A stretch of DNA of 64,000 nt from Mercenaria mercenaria (taxonomy: Eukaryota > Mollusca > Bivalvia > Venerida > Veneridae), in assembly GCF_021730395.1 (NCBI RefSeq), contig NC_069366.1, forward strand, positions 60,742,001 to 60,806,000, read 5' to 3'. The notes beneath the pieces were generated by a model. That model ran no database searches. It had not been told where the DNA came from and saw only the letters and a program-made list of their open reading frames with translations. The position numbers were made by a program, and so were the translations under genes. Positions within the stretch are counted from its first letter, which is position 1; each line of letters begins with the position of its first letter. Shown here piece by piece: positions 55,801-63,416 of this stretch.

Positions 55801-58800
55801 TGCATCATGTAAATTACAAAAATTCAAATGCAAGAAAATAACAAAAGAACTTGAAATATTCCTTAAATATCACTGATCACCATACTCGAGACATTTTGAA
55901 TATACTTCAATTGGCCAAATTCATCACCTCTACTGAATGGTGAAAAACTGAACATATAAAATTTAGATGAGATATAAAATATTATCATAAAATACATTAA
56001 ATGACAAGTATTAAACAAACCAAAATAAAAGAAGGATTCTTTTTTAGTAAAATCGTTCCAAACTGGACCATTCCAAAATATTCAAAAGCAGAAAGGTATT
56101 AAATTTTCATTTGACCCTTATCATGCTGGACACAACTGATTCTGCTTTTGCAACCAGTGCAGATCATGATCAGCCTGCACATCCATGCAGTCTGATCATG
56201 ATCTGCACTGTTCGCCATTCAGTCAGTATCTTTTTGGTATGTACCCCTTTAAACAGTTAATGGTACTGTCCAGTTGAAAGAAAGACAAGTTCATTATAGA
56301 AATTTAGTAGGGTAAGAGTTAAAATGACATAGCTGAGATCACATAATGAATTTCTACATATTATAATGATGAAAAACCTCAAGTATTGCTCTAAGCATTA
56401 TTTCAGGCACAGACATTTAGCTGCCAGTGCAAAAACATCTGCATAATGGTAACCTCACTGAACAAAACCACTGGCAAAAGTAAAACCTACAGAGGTAAGG
56501 GACAAGTGAATCAAAGTGTGTAAACCTAAAAATTTGGCAGGGGAGGCTACTCCCATATGATCTACTTTATATGTCCATTACGACAATTTGCAACAATGAC
56601 ATATTATACAAGCATAGCAACAATGACATTATACAAGCATGTGTATCTAACTCAGTCCAAGGTGACTCTTGAGACCAGTCTGAAAACTTTAGCATATGAG
56701 TTAACGAGCGCTGGTAAGGATCTTTCTGAGACTGGACTCCAAACTATTTGTATTTAGAGTCTTTTTTGGCTTTGTTTTTGATAGGTTCAGAGTGGCACCA
56801 ACACATATATGTTATATAGCAACTTTTCTCGATTTTTATCGTGGAGGACAACCCCTTCAGAAATACTGTTTCAGAAATGGGCAAGCACCTGGGTAGAACC
56901 ACCAACATTCCATAAGCCAGCTGGCTGGCTTCCTCACATTATAAAGAATTCTACACCTCCAGTGAGGTTTTGAACCAACAGCTGTGAGTGGAAGGTGATT
57001 CAAAGTCAGAACCTTAACCACTTTGCCACGGAGGCCCCATATTTAGTGTCTACCAGTCTACTCTACCTCTATACACTATACACAGAACAGAATTTCCTAA
57101 CCTCTCGATAAGCCATAATACAACACTCAGCCAGTCGTAGCCAGAGGTGCGGGTTGATCTGGTAAATCTGTACTGTTTTCTATTAAAAAATTAAAATGCG
57201 GCAGGGGCCTTCCCACAATGCAACATTTTAAGGGCCCATATTGTACTCAGTTCAAAATGCCGACTCATCCCGAGGCAGTGTAAGGGACGCCCAGACAGTG
57301 ATCTACTTGCACCTGTTTTGTCATATTTGACTTTTTAATTAGAAGAATGAATTATCAAAAATATATATGATAAACAAAATGGAAAACTAAGGCTTATATT
57401 TTGAATGCAGCAAGAAACTTTCAATGAAATATATTTTGTTCTAATGTAAGTGAATTACCTATTTTTTGAAAGGCTTATTTCTTAATATCAACTTGGCTCT
57501 TTCTGCAAACTCTCTGCAATGCATATACAGCTATTGGCTAATCCATCGTAAAGTTTATCACAAAAACAACAAATCTCCAGTCAATATAGACTGTAACATC
57601 AAATCATTTTGTGGAACTAAATTTCATAAAATTTACAGTGAGTCTAAAATGCAGAGTTCAATCTATTCAACAAATGCAAAGCTTGAGCATATTTCAAACT
57701 CCCAAAAAGCAAGGCACTGGTTCTCCTTTTCGCATGACTTATCAGACAACTGTTTCTGCTATAACAGTCTTGGAACAAAAACACAATTTGTCTAAAGCAC
57801 TATTCTATAATTTATGAATCATTATCCCTTATCATACCAGACACAACTGATTCAGACATCTGATTATGATCTGCACTGTTCCCCATTCAGTCAGTGTCTT
57901 ATTGGTAAGCATCCCTTTTATCAGTTAATGGCTCTGTCCAAATTAAAAGATGGACAAGCTCATTATAGAAGTTTAGCAGGGTAATGATTATAACATGATA
58001 CCATAAGTGTGGTACCATACCAGTATCACCTCCATGTTGTCGATTTTGTTGATCCGTGCTACGTCTCATCTCCCGTACTACGTTCTCATTCTCCTGTATT
58101 GCCTTGCGGAAATAAAACGCTCCTAGATTGTGTTTACGCAGGTGGAAATGTATACAACCTAAGTTGTTATAGTGCATCACAGTCAGACATTCTCCTGTAA
58201 TATTACACACAGAACAGACATAAATAATTGCTTCTGATCCTTCTTAATACATTATACATCCTAGCGTAAATGTAAATCCCTATAGTGTATCTGCAAAAAT
58301 CTAAAACAAAACTGTAAAAACATACAGCCGACAGTGTAACTGTAAAAATCCAAGTTAATCAAGTTAATGGCTTACACTGCATTGCTCAAACACAAGATTA
58401 TTTGTGCATGCATCCTTGTAACTTCGAAATGTATTACTGTAGAACTATCAACATTCGTGGAGCCTAATATTTGTGATATTAAATGTTGCCTGAAGAAAAA
58501 AATTAAGTTCACAGTCAATTTATTCTTAAAATTTAAAGTCCATATAAGAAATGGCCCATTTTGCTGAAACCATGTTTTTTTGCCCTTGAAACTGAGATTC
58601 AATATCTATAAAATCAACCTACCATCTACCAACCCACCTCACCCAACTAAAAAACACTCTTTATTATGAAATCTATGATTAAGACTAAACTGTACTGACA
58701 AACCTTTATCTGTATACATCTGTGGACCTGAACCCAGCATCTTCATTGCTTTTCTGTAGTTACCTCTTAAATACTCAAAATTGGCCTTCAAAAACACCAC

Positions 58801-61800
58801 TGATGTATTCTAAATAGAAGATAGGAAAAGGCTTTGCTAGCAGTGTGTATGCAAGAATTTCAAACTGAGACCATATTCAAATTTTCTTTTAGTCGGATTT
58901 AATTTCACACCTAGAATTATTAGTCATCAATTGTTTTTTCAGTTTTTGATGGTGGCGTATGACCCAAGGTGCCCTCTCTGGGCATTATTTCAGGTACAAT
59001 GGGCACCTGACCTGTAAGACAGCAGACAGCACACACCTCACATGAGAGAGTTCTACACCCCAAGCCAAGTTTCGAACCCACTGCTGTGAGGTGAAGCGAT
59101 TTAGTCAGCAACCTTAACCATGTGGGCATTGAGGGCCCTAGACCACATTTACATGTAAAGCAATATTCCTAATGATTATCATAAAATTTTGCAAAGAAGT
59201 TCATTTGATATTTAAAATACTCTAACAATAAAAGAAACAGAATTAATTAAACCAACCAAGAGAAGCCTTTAATGAAACTCCACACACTTTAATAATACAC
59301 TACTTGTGGAATGACTGCACTGGGATGCAAAGTTATTAAAACATTTACTATTCCAACAAACACCTTTAGCAGATGTTGTTGTTGTTTTCAGGTTATATCT
59401 TCAAATAGATGCAACAAATCAATCAGTTAAAATAAAGTAAATGTGACAAAAAAACTGTGAAGGCAATATATGAATTGCTGCTTAAATAATTTTCATTAAA
59501 GTAAGAATAACACTGATTGCTTTTAAAGTACCAATAGAAACAATCCCTATGTATTTCATCCCAAAATGAAAACTACCAACAGTTGCAAATTCATTTAGCA
59601 TTTTGCATCTTATGGAGACTTACCGATGATTGCACATTCATAAGTACTTTTATTTCTCTCTTCACAGATTTCATAGACTTCATCATAATTAAACATCGTG
59701 TCTTGAACTGAAAATATTGAGTAAAAATATATGTTACACTTTTAATCTCTTTCTCTTTTTCTCTCTGAGCTCACCTACATTCACCAATGCATGAAGTCTG
59801 AAAACTTCCAATCATTTGCATGCATTATGGTAATAAGGCCAATAACGGACATTTCCAATAGTCATTATGGTCCATGTCCTCAACTGTTAACAAAAAGATC
59901 TAAAATAAATATATATATATATATTTTTCAATTCGAGTTGAATGCTATGGGCATATAACAGGAACAGTCTTGAAATCTGGATCCACCCACAGGTATCCAT
60001 TGTACATGCATAACAAATGCATAATAAAAAAAAAATGAAAACTCAGAATTCCAGGAAAATGTGGTAAACTTGCATCTCAATACAACAGTCGGGTATTAAA
60101 CTGAGTAATGTGAAAATATTTATTTTTTAGAATAAAATTTTTGTAGTTTCAGATGGAATGGACATAAATAATCTTGATATCTGATTTTGTTACAAAAAGG
60201 TATAATAATCGGAAAGTTTTCTGTTGATAGTTGTAATTTCAAAGTTTTATGCAACCGAATAATCCATGAAATAAGAGAACAAAAACTTTCTCAGGAAACT
60301 GGTTTCCAGTGGTTTGGTATGTCTATCAAAGGGCTACAAAACAAGAGCTGTCTGATGACAGCGTGCTCGACTATCCGAAGAATTGATTGAAGAATGGGGT
60401 CAAAATATTTCCACGGATATTCAGACAAAAGAAATAAATAGATGAAACAAACAATGTTCCTGTATTACTTTGATTTCGATAAGTCTTGCACTAAATGGCT
60501 ATATGATCCAATTTCAAAGTCCAAAAAGGGCCATAATTCAGTCAAAATAGTTATGTACTCTTGCCTACAGATGGAAATCATAATGATAAACAAGAGTTCG
60601 AAGTTTAAAAGCCATATGTCAAATAGTTTTGACAAAACATGGACTTGTATGAAAACAGAACCAATTTCAAAGTCCAAAAAGGACCATAATTCAGCCAAAA
60701 TAGATGACAGAGTTACGTTCTCTTTCCTACAGATAGAGACTATTATACTAAACAAGTGATAAAAGTTTCAAAGCCATATGTCAAACACTTTATAAAACAA
60801 GAGCTGTCTCCATAGGATGACACATGCCCCCGATGGCACTTTGAATGAATAGTTATGGCCGATGTTAGAGTTTAGGACCTTTGACCTACGGAGCTGGGTC
60901 TTGCACGCGACATGTCGTCTTACTGTGTCACACATTCATGCGTAGTTATTTTAAAATCCATGCATGAATGACAAAGATACGGACAGGACACGCCCATCAA
61001 TGCACTATCATGAAAAATGACCTTTAACGTCTAAGTGTGACCTTGACCTTTGAGCTACAGACCTGGGTCTTGCACGCGACACGTCGTCTTACTGTGGTAC
61101 ACATTCATGCCAAGTTATTTGAAAATCCATCCATGGATGACAAAGATATGGACCGGACACGCCCATCAATGCACTATCCTTTAACGTCTAAGTGTGACCT
61201 TGACCTTTGAGCTACGGACCTGGGTCTTGCACGCGACACGTCGTCTTACTGTGGTACACATTCATGCCAAGTTATTTGAAAATCCATTCATCGATGACAA
61301 AGATATGGACCGGACACGCCCATCAATGCACTATCCTTTAATGTCTAAGTGTGACCTTGACCTTTGAGCTACGGACCTGGGTCTTGCACGCGACACGTCG
61401 TCTTACTGTGGTACACATTCATGCCAAGTTATTTAAAAATCCATCCATCGATGACAAAGATATGGACCGGACACGCCCATCAATGCACTATCCTTTAATG
61501 TCTAAGTGTGACCTTGACCTTTGAGCTACGGACCTGGGTCTTGGGCGCGACACGTCGTCTTACTGTGGTACACATTCATGCCAAGTTATTTGAAAATCCA
61601 TACATCGATGACAAAGATATGGACCGGACATGAAAATTGTGGACAGACTGACAGACCGACAGACAGACTGACAGACCGACAGACGGTTCAAAAACTATAT
61701 GCCTCCATTCGGGGGCATAAAAATATGAACTGGTATGAAAAACTTAACCAAGATTTCTAAGTCATAAGGGGCCATAATTCAGCCAAAATCCTTGATGGAG

Positions 61801-62741
61801 TAATGTACTCTTGCCTATAATTGGACATGGTGATGGTAAACAGGTGTTGAAAGTTTCAAAGCTTTATCTCAAAAGACTTTGTCAAAATATGAACTGGTAA
61901 GAAATATATACCCAGATTTCTAAGTCAAAAAAGGCCATAATTCAGCCAAAATCCTTAATGGAGTTATGTGCTCTTGCCTATAACTGGACATGGTGATGGT
62001 AAACAAGTGTTGAAAGTTTCAAAGCTTTATCTCAAAAGACTGTCTAAATATGAACTGGTACGAAAAACTTAACCAAGATTTCTAAGTCGAAAGGGGCCAT
62101 AATTCAGCCAAAATCCCTGATGGAGTTATGTACTCTTGCCTATAACTGGCCATGGTGATGGTAAACAAGTGTTGAAAGTTTCAAAGCTTTATCTTTAAAG
62201 ACTTTGTCAAAATATGAACTGGTACGAAAAACTTAACCATGATTTCTAAGTCAAAAGGGGCCATAATTCAGCCAAAATCCTTGATGGAGTTATGTGCTCT
62301 TGCCTATAACTGGCCATGATGATGGTAAACAAGTGTTGAAAGTTTCAAAGCTTTATCTCAAAAGACTTTGTCAAAATGTGGACTGGTACGAAAAACCTAA
62401 CCAAGGTGTGACGCCGACGCCGTGGTGAGTAGGATAGCTCTACTAATTCTTCCAATAGTCGAGCTAAAAATGAGGTCTTTCTGTGTTTTAACATGTTGCC
62501 ACAATTTTTGAAAATTATGCAACGGGTGCATTTTCATTTTGTAGTCTATCTAATCTGAAAACATAATAAATGTAATTACCACACTAAGTATAGGTTTCCA
62601 GTTTTCCCATGTTGATTCACCAGTAGGTGAACTTTCCTTGCTATCTTCTTTACTACTCGAGCCTTCTTTATCTGTTGACATATTCTTTCCATTGAACACA
62701 TTTTTCTCAATGTAAGTTAACAGGCCCATTGCTTTTTCAGG
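40732..62741 (-). CDS. CNOT10: CCR4-NOT complex subunit 10 (CNOT10), 14 exons, 5' end outside window
   Basis: TPR-repeat scaffold of the CCR4-NOT deadenylase; with CNOT11 it forms a module docking on the CNOT1 N-terminal region. Exons, in order of translation: 62741-62580, 59707-59624, 58809-58704, 58194-58021, 57312-57102, 55753-55638, 55363-55232, 53991-53914, 50516-50403, 49796-49666, 45960-45904, 44087-43966, 43181-43109, 40868-40732 (stop 40734-40732). Every junction is GT-AG and phases agree throughout, except that exon 57312-57102 does not keep one frame. Matches to human CNOT10 include [48 protein letters not shown] and HLNPDLVTD. Roughly the first 150 residues lie beyond 64000. The C terminus (RRKMAQFVIKEHFGHV and a short tail) differs from vertebrates. 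Convergent with TRIM71; introns hold about twenty repeat insertions. Confidence 0.93.
41430..42508 (-). mobile_element. Helentron-like element, family B, copy 1
   Basis: Read on the minus strand: TTAGCTCACCTGAGCAATG..., CGATCGCT, GTCTGTC-like microsatellite, about six tandem units of roughly 142 bp (each with CTAGGTCACTAGGTCA), inverted GGTGAGCGACCTAGG, hairpin AGGGCCATCTTGGCCCT, end CTCTTG. Lies in the last CNOT10 intron. Confidence 0.85.
43109..43181 (-). CDS. CNOT10: CNOT10 exon (SSKFIGAPLPAQMYFLKLYL)
   Basis: 73 nt, phase 0 in, phase 1 out, acceptor TTTCAG, donor GTCAGT. Encodes the helix pair ending LKLYLDLIEG. Confidence 0.85.
43618..43965 (-). repeat. Tandem copies of a CNOT10 exon end in the downstream intron
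   Basis: Four intronic units of 77 or 84 bp (starting near 43651, 43728, 43805, 43889) repeat the last about 45 nt of the exon at 43966-44087 plus its 5' splice site and the start of the intron. Each unit contains CAGCAGCC...CCTCCCC and a plausible donor (GAG then GTAACC on the minus strand). Confidence 0.9.
43966..44087 (-). CDS. CNOT10: CNOT10 exon (TPR helices, YNLAAAHAVREEYDKA)
   Basis: 122 nt, phase 1 in, phase 0 out. Encodes GAFYPWTPRDPRTAKA, then YNLAAAHAVREEYDKAAANL, equal to human [20 protein letters not shown]. The donor side has been duplicated into the next intron. Confidence 0.9.
44591..45093 (-). mobile_element. Helentron-like element, family G, copy 2
   Basis: On the minus strand it starts TTATGTCTCCCACCACACAT, then a GTCTGTCTGTC microsatellite, about two to three core units (AAAGCTGATTTTCGGTAATT, CAAGTTTGGTGAAGA), inverted GACATGCCC, A/T hairpin and CTCTAG end. 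In a CNOT10 intron. Confidence 0.7.
45250..45545 (-). mobile_element. SINE family S copy 3 with internal expansion
   Basis: SINE body GGTATTTCAGGCTTGATCAG and GGCACCTGGGTAGAA, then six 27-bp units of ACCTGCTACCTGGGTAGAATG (45272-45425), then the tRNA-like end (CAAACCTATGTGATAAGGGG). Confidence 0.6.
45904..45960 (-). CDS. CNOT10: CNOT10 exon (Lys/Asp-rich linker)
   Basis: 57 nt, acceptor CTTTCAG, donor GTGAGT. Encodes DKTDKLDKGDKDLETPEIKG, a charged linker aligning with the disordered stretch before the last TPRs in human CNOT10. Small but phase-compatible on both sides. Confidence 0.8.
46338..46906 (-). mobile_element. Helentron-like element, family C, copy 2
   Basis: Ends CAAGAGCTGTCACTAATGGT (hairpin end) and GGGGCATAA. 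Three tandem units of about 140 bp with GTGACCTTGACCTTTGACC and TGCCTTCATGCAAAAAG; AACGAACGG microsatellite at the right. Confidence 0.8.
47365..49067 (-). mobile_element. Helentron-like element, family B, copy 2
   Basis: 1.7 kb, about eleven 142-bp units, GACGACAGACGACGG microsatellite near 48975-49015, and both ends complete (CAAGAGGGCCAAGATGGCCC; CTCAGGTGAGCTAA). Left-hand units are more diverged than right-hand ones, which suggests array growth from the right. Confidence 0.85.
49196..49570 (-). mobile_element. Helentron-like element, family C, copy 3
   Basis: Ends CAAGAGCTGTCACTAATGG and GGGGGCATAA; two core units only. In the same CNOT10 intron as the copies at 46338 and 47365. Confidence 0.8.
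49666..49796 (-). CDS. CNOT10: CNOT10 exon (GEALVALDRIADGIQHLNPD)
   Basis: 131 nt, phase 2 in, phase 1 out, donor GTAAGT. Encodes SYLAHMYMGEALVALDRIA and HLNPDLVTDIS, nearly the human [26 protein letters not shown]. Confidence 0.93.
50403..50516 (-). CDS. CNOT10: CNOT10 exon (CSVLCASSYVALCLNDYTMA)
   Basis: 114 nt, phase 2 in, phase 2 out, acceptor TTCCAG, donor GTTAGT. Encodes a TPR ending ETLLKQPKLSGAQ, equal to human DKLLQQPKLSGSL. Its acceptor half is duplicated just upstream. Confidence 0.92.
50540..50640 (-). repeat. Duplicate of a CNOT10 exon's acceptor half
   Basis: A 92-bp unit (50448-50539) covering the 3' splice site and first about 70 nt of the exon recurs at 50540-50631, followed by the start of a third. 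The decoy frame still reads CSVLCANSYIALFLNDYTMA but joins the real exon out of frame. Confidence 0.9.
51117..52130 (-). mobile_element. Helentron-like element, family A, copy 3 (nested)
   Basis: 1014 bp, inverted, with the same ends as the copies at 30208 and 32730 (CAAGAGCACCGCCTTGCGGG; CAGATGAGCT) and the same number of core units. Inserted in the TIR element at a TTAA/AAAA junction. Confidence 0.85.
52383..52445 (-). repeat. tRNA-like fragment
   Basis: On the minus strand TATGCCCGAGTGGTCAGGGCG resembles the A-box region of tRNA-Ser/Leu, but the B box is poor. Probably a SINE remnant within the TIR element. Confidence 0.3.
53380..53730. repeat. Two diverged units of an unnamed tandem repeat
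   Basis: Units of about 170 bp sharing CAGGTGYGCAAYTTCAC, AAATACTTYTTGA and TATGCATRTTTT. In a CNOT10 intron. Confidence 0.5.
53914..53991 (-). CDS. CNOT10: CNOT10 exon (KLGTEPVLVQAPPGNPMRTP)
   Basis: 78 nt, acceptor TTACAG, donor GTTAGT. Proline-rich linker aligning with human FIPAPPSSPLRKQELENL, ending EAHNL before the RCSVL TPR. Confidence 0.85.
54547..55175 (-). mobile_element. Helentron-like element, family F
   Basis: Right end GGGGGGCATAAA, AACGAACGGACGGACAGG microsatellite at about 55107-55128, three near-identical units of about 153 bp (AAGGTCAAACTGAGGTCAGG, TAGTATCAAGTCATTC), and a left end with CTGATGCCCCCGG and CAAGAAGCTGCGTT. Confidence 0.75.
55232..55363 (-). CDS. CNOT10: CNOT10 exon (ATLEFASLCLRNALLLLPEV)
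   Basis: 132 nt, phase 2 in, phase 2 out, donor GTAAAG. Matches human FAAICLRNALLLLPEEQQ. Confidence 0.92.
55638..55753 (-). CDS. CNOT10: CNOT10 exon (GSVGSGVHRKLILGPGVNQD)
   Basis: 116 nt, phase 0 in, phase 2 out, acceptor TTTTAG. Starts NNDDDRKLQKRQEVIQG; GVHRKLILG matches human GYHRKIVLA. Confidence 0.9.
56111..56322. mobile_element. MITE family M, copy 5
   Basis: GACCCTTATCATGCTGGACA at the left, TTAGTAGGGTAAGAGTTAA at the right, with the internal GATCATGATC palindrome. In a CNOT10 intron. Confidence 0.75.
56835..57038 (-). mobile_element. SINE family S, copy 4
   Basis: GCACCTGGGTAGAACCACC, AAGCCAGCTGGCTGGCTTCC, then the tRNA-like head on the minus strand (GTGGCAAAGTGGTTAAGGTT; GTTCAAAACC), ending GGAGGCCCC. 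Confidence 0.75.
57102..57312 (-). CDS. CNOT10: CNOT10 exon, reading frame disrupted in this sequence
   Basis: Acceptor AAAACAG before 57312 and donor GTTAGG after 57102, both phase-compatible with neighbours, but 211 nt long where 210 or 213 would keep frame. Start reads ASRSLSGRPLHCLGMSRHFE (human GRPMCTLLTNKRYE); end reads [20 protein letters not shown] (human [20 protein letters not shown]). The middle shifts among frames: YNMG, MLHCGK and FLIE, all expected, lie in different frames and the entry frame meets a TAA. Base-call indels, a real lesion in this haplotype, or a 74-nt mini-intron (GTACAA to AACAG) that restores frame but removes two TPR helices are all possible. Confidence 0.75.
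57821..57990. mobile_element. MITE family M, copy 6
   Basis: TTATCCCTTATCATACCAGA at the left, TTTAGCAGGGTAATGATTA at the right; partly deleted internally. Confidence 0.65.
58021..58194 (-). CDS. CNOT10: CNOT10 exon ([20 protein letters not shown])
   Basis: 174 nt, phase 1 in, phase 1 out. Encodes [16 protein letters not shown] and FRKAIQENENV, almost the human sequence, then a variable end with RRSTDQQNRQHGG. Confidence 0.95.
58704..58809 (-). CDS. CNOT10: CNOT10 exon ([20 protein letters not shown])
   Basis: 106 nt, phase 0 in, phase 1 out, acceptor ATTTAG, donor GTTTGT. Human [20 protein letters not shown]. Confidence 0.95.
58938..59140 (-). mobile_element. SINE family S, copy 5
   Basis: TTTTTGATGGTGGCGTATGA, AAGGTGCCCTCTCTGGGCAT, then tRNA-like head on the minus strand (CCCACATGGTTAAGGTTG; GGGTTCGAAAC). 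Confidence 0.7.
59624..59707 (-). CDS. CNOT10: CNOT10 exon (MKSVKREIKVLMNVQSS)
   Basis: 84 nt, 28 codons, phase 0 on both sides, donor GTAAGT. Matches human [20 protein letters not shown]. Confidence 0.9.
60342..62466 (-). mobile_element. Helentron-like element, family E, interrupted
   Basis: Minus-strand start TTTTAGCTCGACTATTGGAA; about six tandem units of roughly 150 bp (GGGCCATAATTCAGCCAAAA, GATGGTAAACAAGTGTTGAA); then ATAGTCGAGC, a perfect hairpin GCTGTCATCAGACAGC and CTCTTG. Interrupted by a family D copy at 60798-61720. In a CNOT10 intron. Confidence 0.8.
60798..61720 (-). mobile_element. Helentron-like element, family D, copy 2 (nested)
   Basis: Ends CAAGAGCTGTCTCCATAGGA and CATTCGGGGGCATAA; five units of about 175 bp with AAGTGTGACCTTGACCTTTG and GACACGTCGTCTTACTGTGG; GACAGACCGACAGAC microsatellite at the right. 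Splits a core unit of the family E element. Confidence 0.85.
62580..62741 (-). CDS. CNOT10: CNOT10 exon, first in window
   Basis: 162 nt, 54 codons, phase 0 on both sides. Encodes PEKAMGLLTYIEKNVFNGKN, a Ser/Glu-rich linker and WENWKPILSV. Aligns with human [20 protein letters not shown]. Upstream exons are beyond 64000. Confidence 0.85.
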
Positions 62742-62914
62742 CTGGAAATGTATTTTACAGTTTTGAAAATAAGATTCATGACAAAAAATATATGGAAAAC
62801 TTGCATGAAATGTTACCCAGAATATTTGATATTCCTTACATTATAAACATAGTTTAAGAAATACTACATCACATATAAACTAGAGATTTTTGAAAAAAAA
62901 AAAGTCTCTGTTTT

Positions 62915-63060
62915 TTTGTTGTTTGATTTAACGTCGCACCCACACAATTACAGGTTATATGGCAACTTTCAAGCTTTGATGGTGGAGGGAGATCCCAGGT
63001 GCCCCTCCGTGTACTATTTCACCATGGGCGGCACCTGAGAAGAACCACCAATCTTCTATC
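62915..63060 (-). mobile_element. SINE family S, copy 6 (truncated)
   Basis: TTTGATTTAACGTCGCACCC, CAAGCTTTGATGGTGGAGGG, CAGGTGCCCCTCCGTG; the tRNA-like head is missing. Confidence 0.65.
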
Positions 63061-63099
63061 TATCAACTTCACATGCAGACATTGTGAAACGCCACAAAT

Positions 63100-63410
63100 T
63101 AATGGCAACAACTCCAGTGAAAGTCAATAAACCACAACATTCCAAAAATACACACAACACACACTGATAATTCCTGTGAAATTCAATGTATTTCTATCCA
63201 ATGGCATACAAGAAGTACAACAGACATGATAGAATTGGCAAAGCAAGGGTCATAACTCTTCTGAAAATTATCAAACCAAAACATGCTGATGATTGCGATA
63301 TCTACACTTCATACTGATAACTTCTGAGGTTTGATAAAATACAGCTCAATGTTAAATGGAAAGCAGTATAAACTATGTACAATACGACAAATCAAGGGCT
63401 CAGACTCCGC
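63100..63410. repeat. Two diverged units of an unnamed repeat
   Basis: About 160-bp units sharing CACACTGATAAYTYCTG, AATGTATTTCTATCCAATGG-like segments and AATCAAGGGCTCAGACTC / AGCAAGGGTCATAACTC. Confidence 0.45.
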
Positions 63411-63416
63411 TGAAAA

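Noticed and set aside
57466-57795. 109-codon plus-strand open frame
   Set aside because: Antisense to a CNOT10 intron, AT-rich, no recognised domain.
60442-60759. Open frames of about 100 codons on both strands
   Set aside because: They run through tandem units of the family E repeat.
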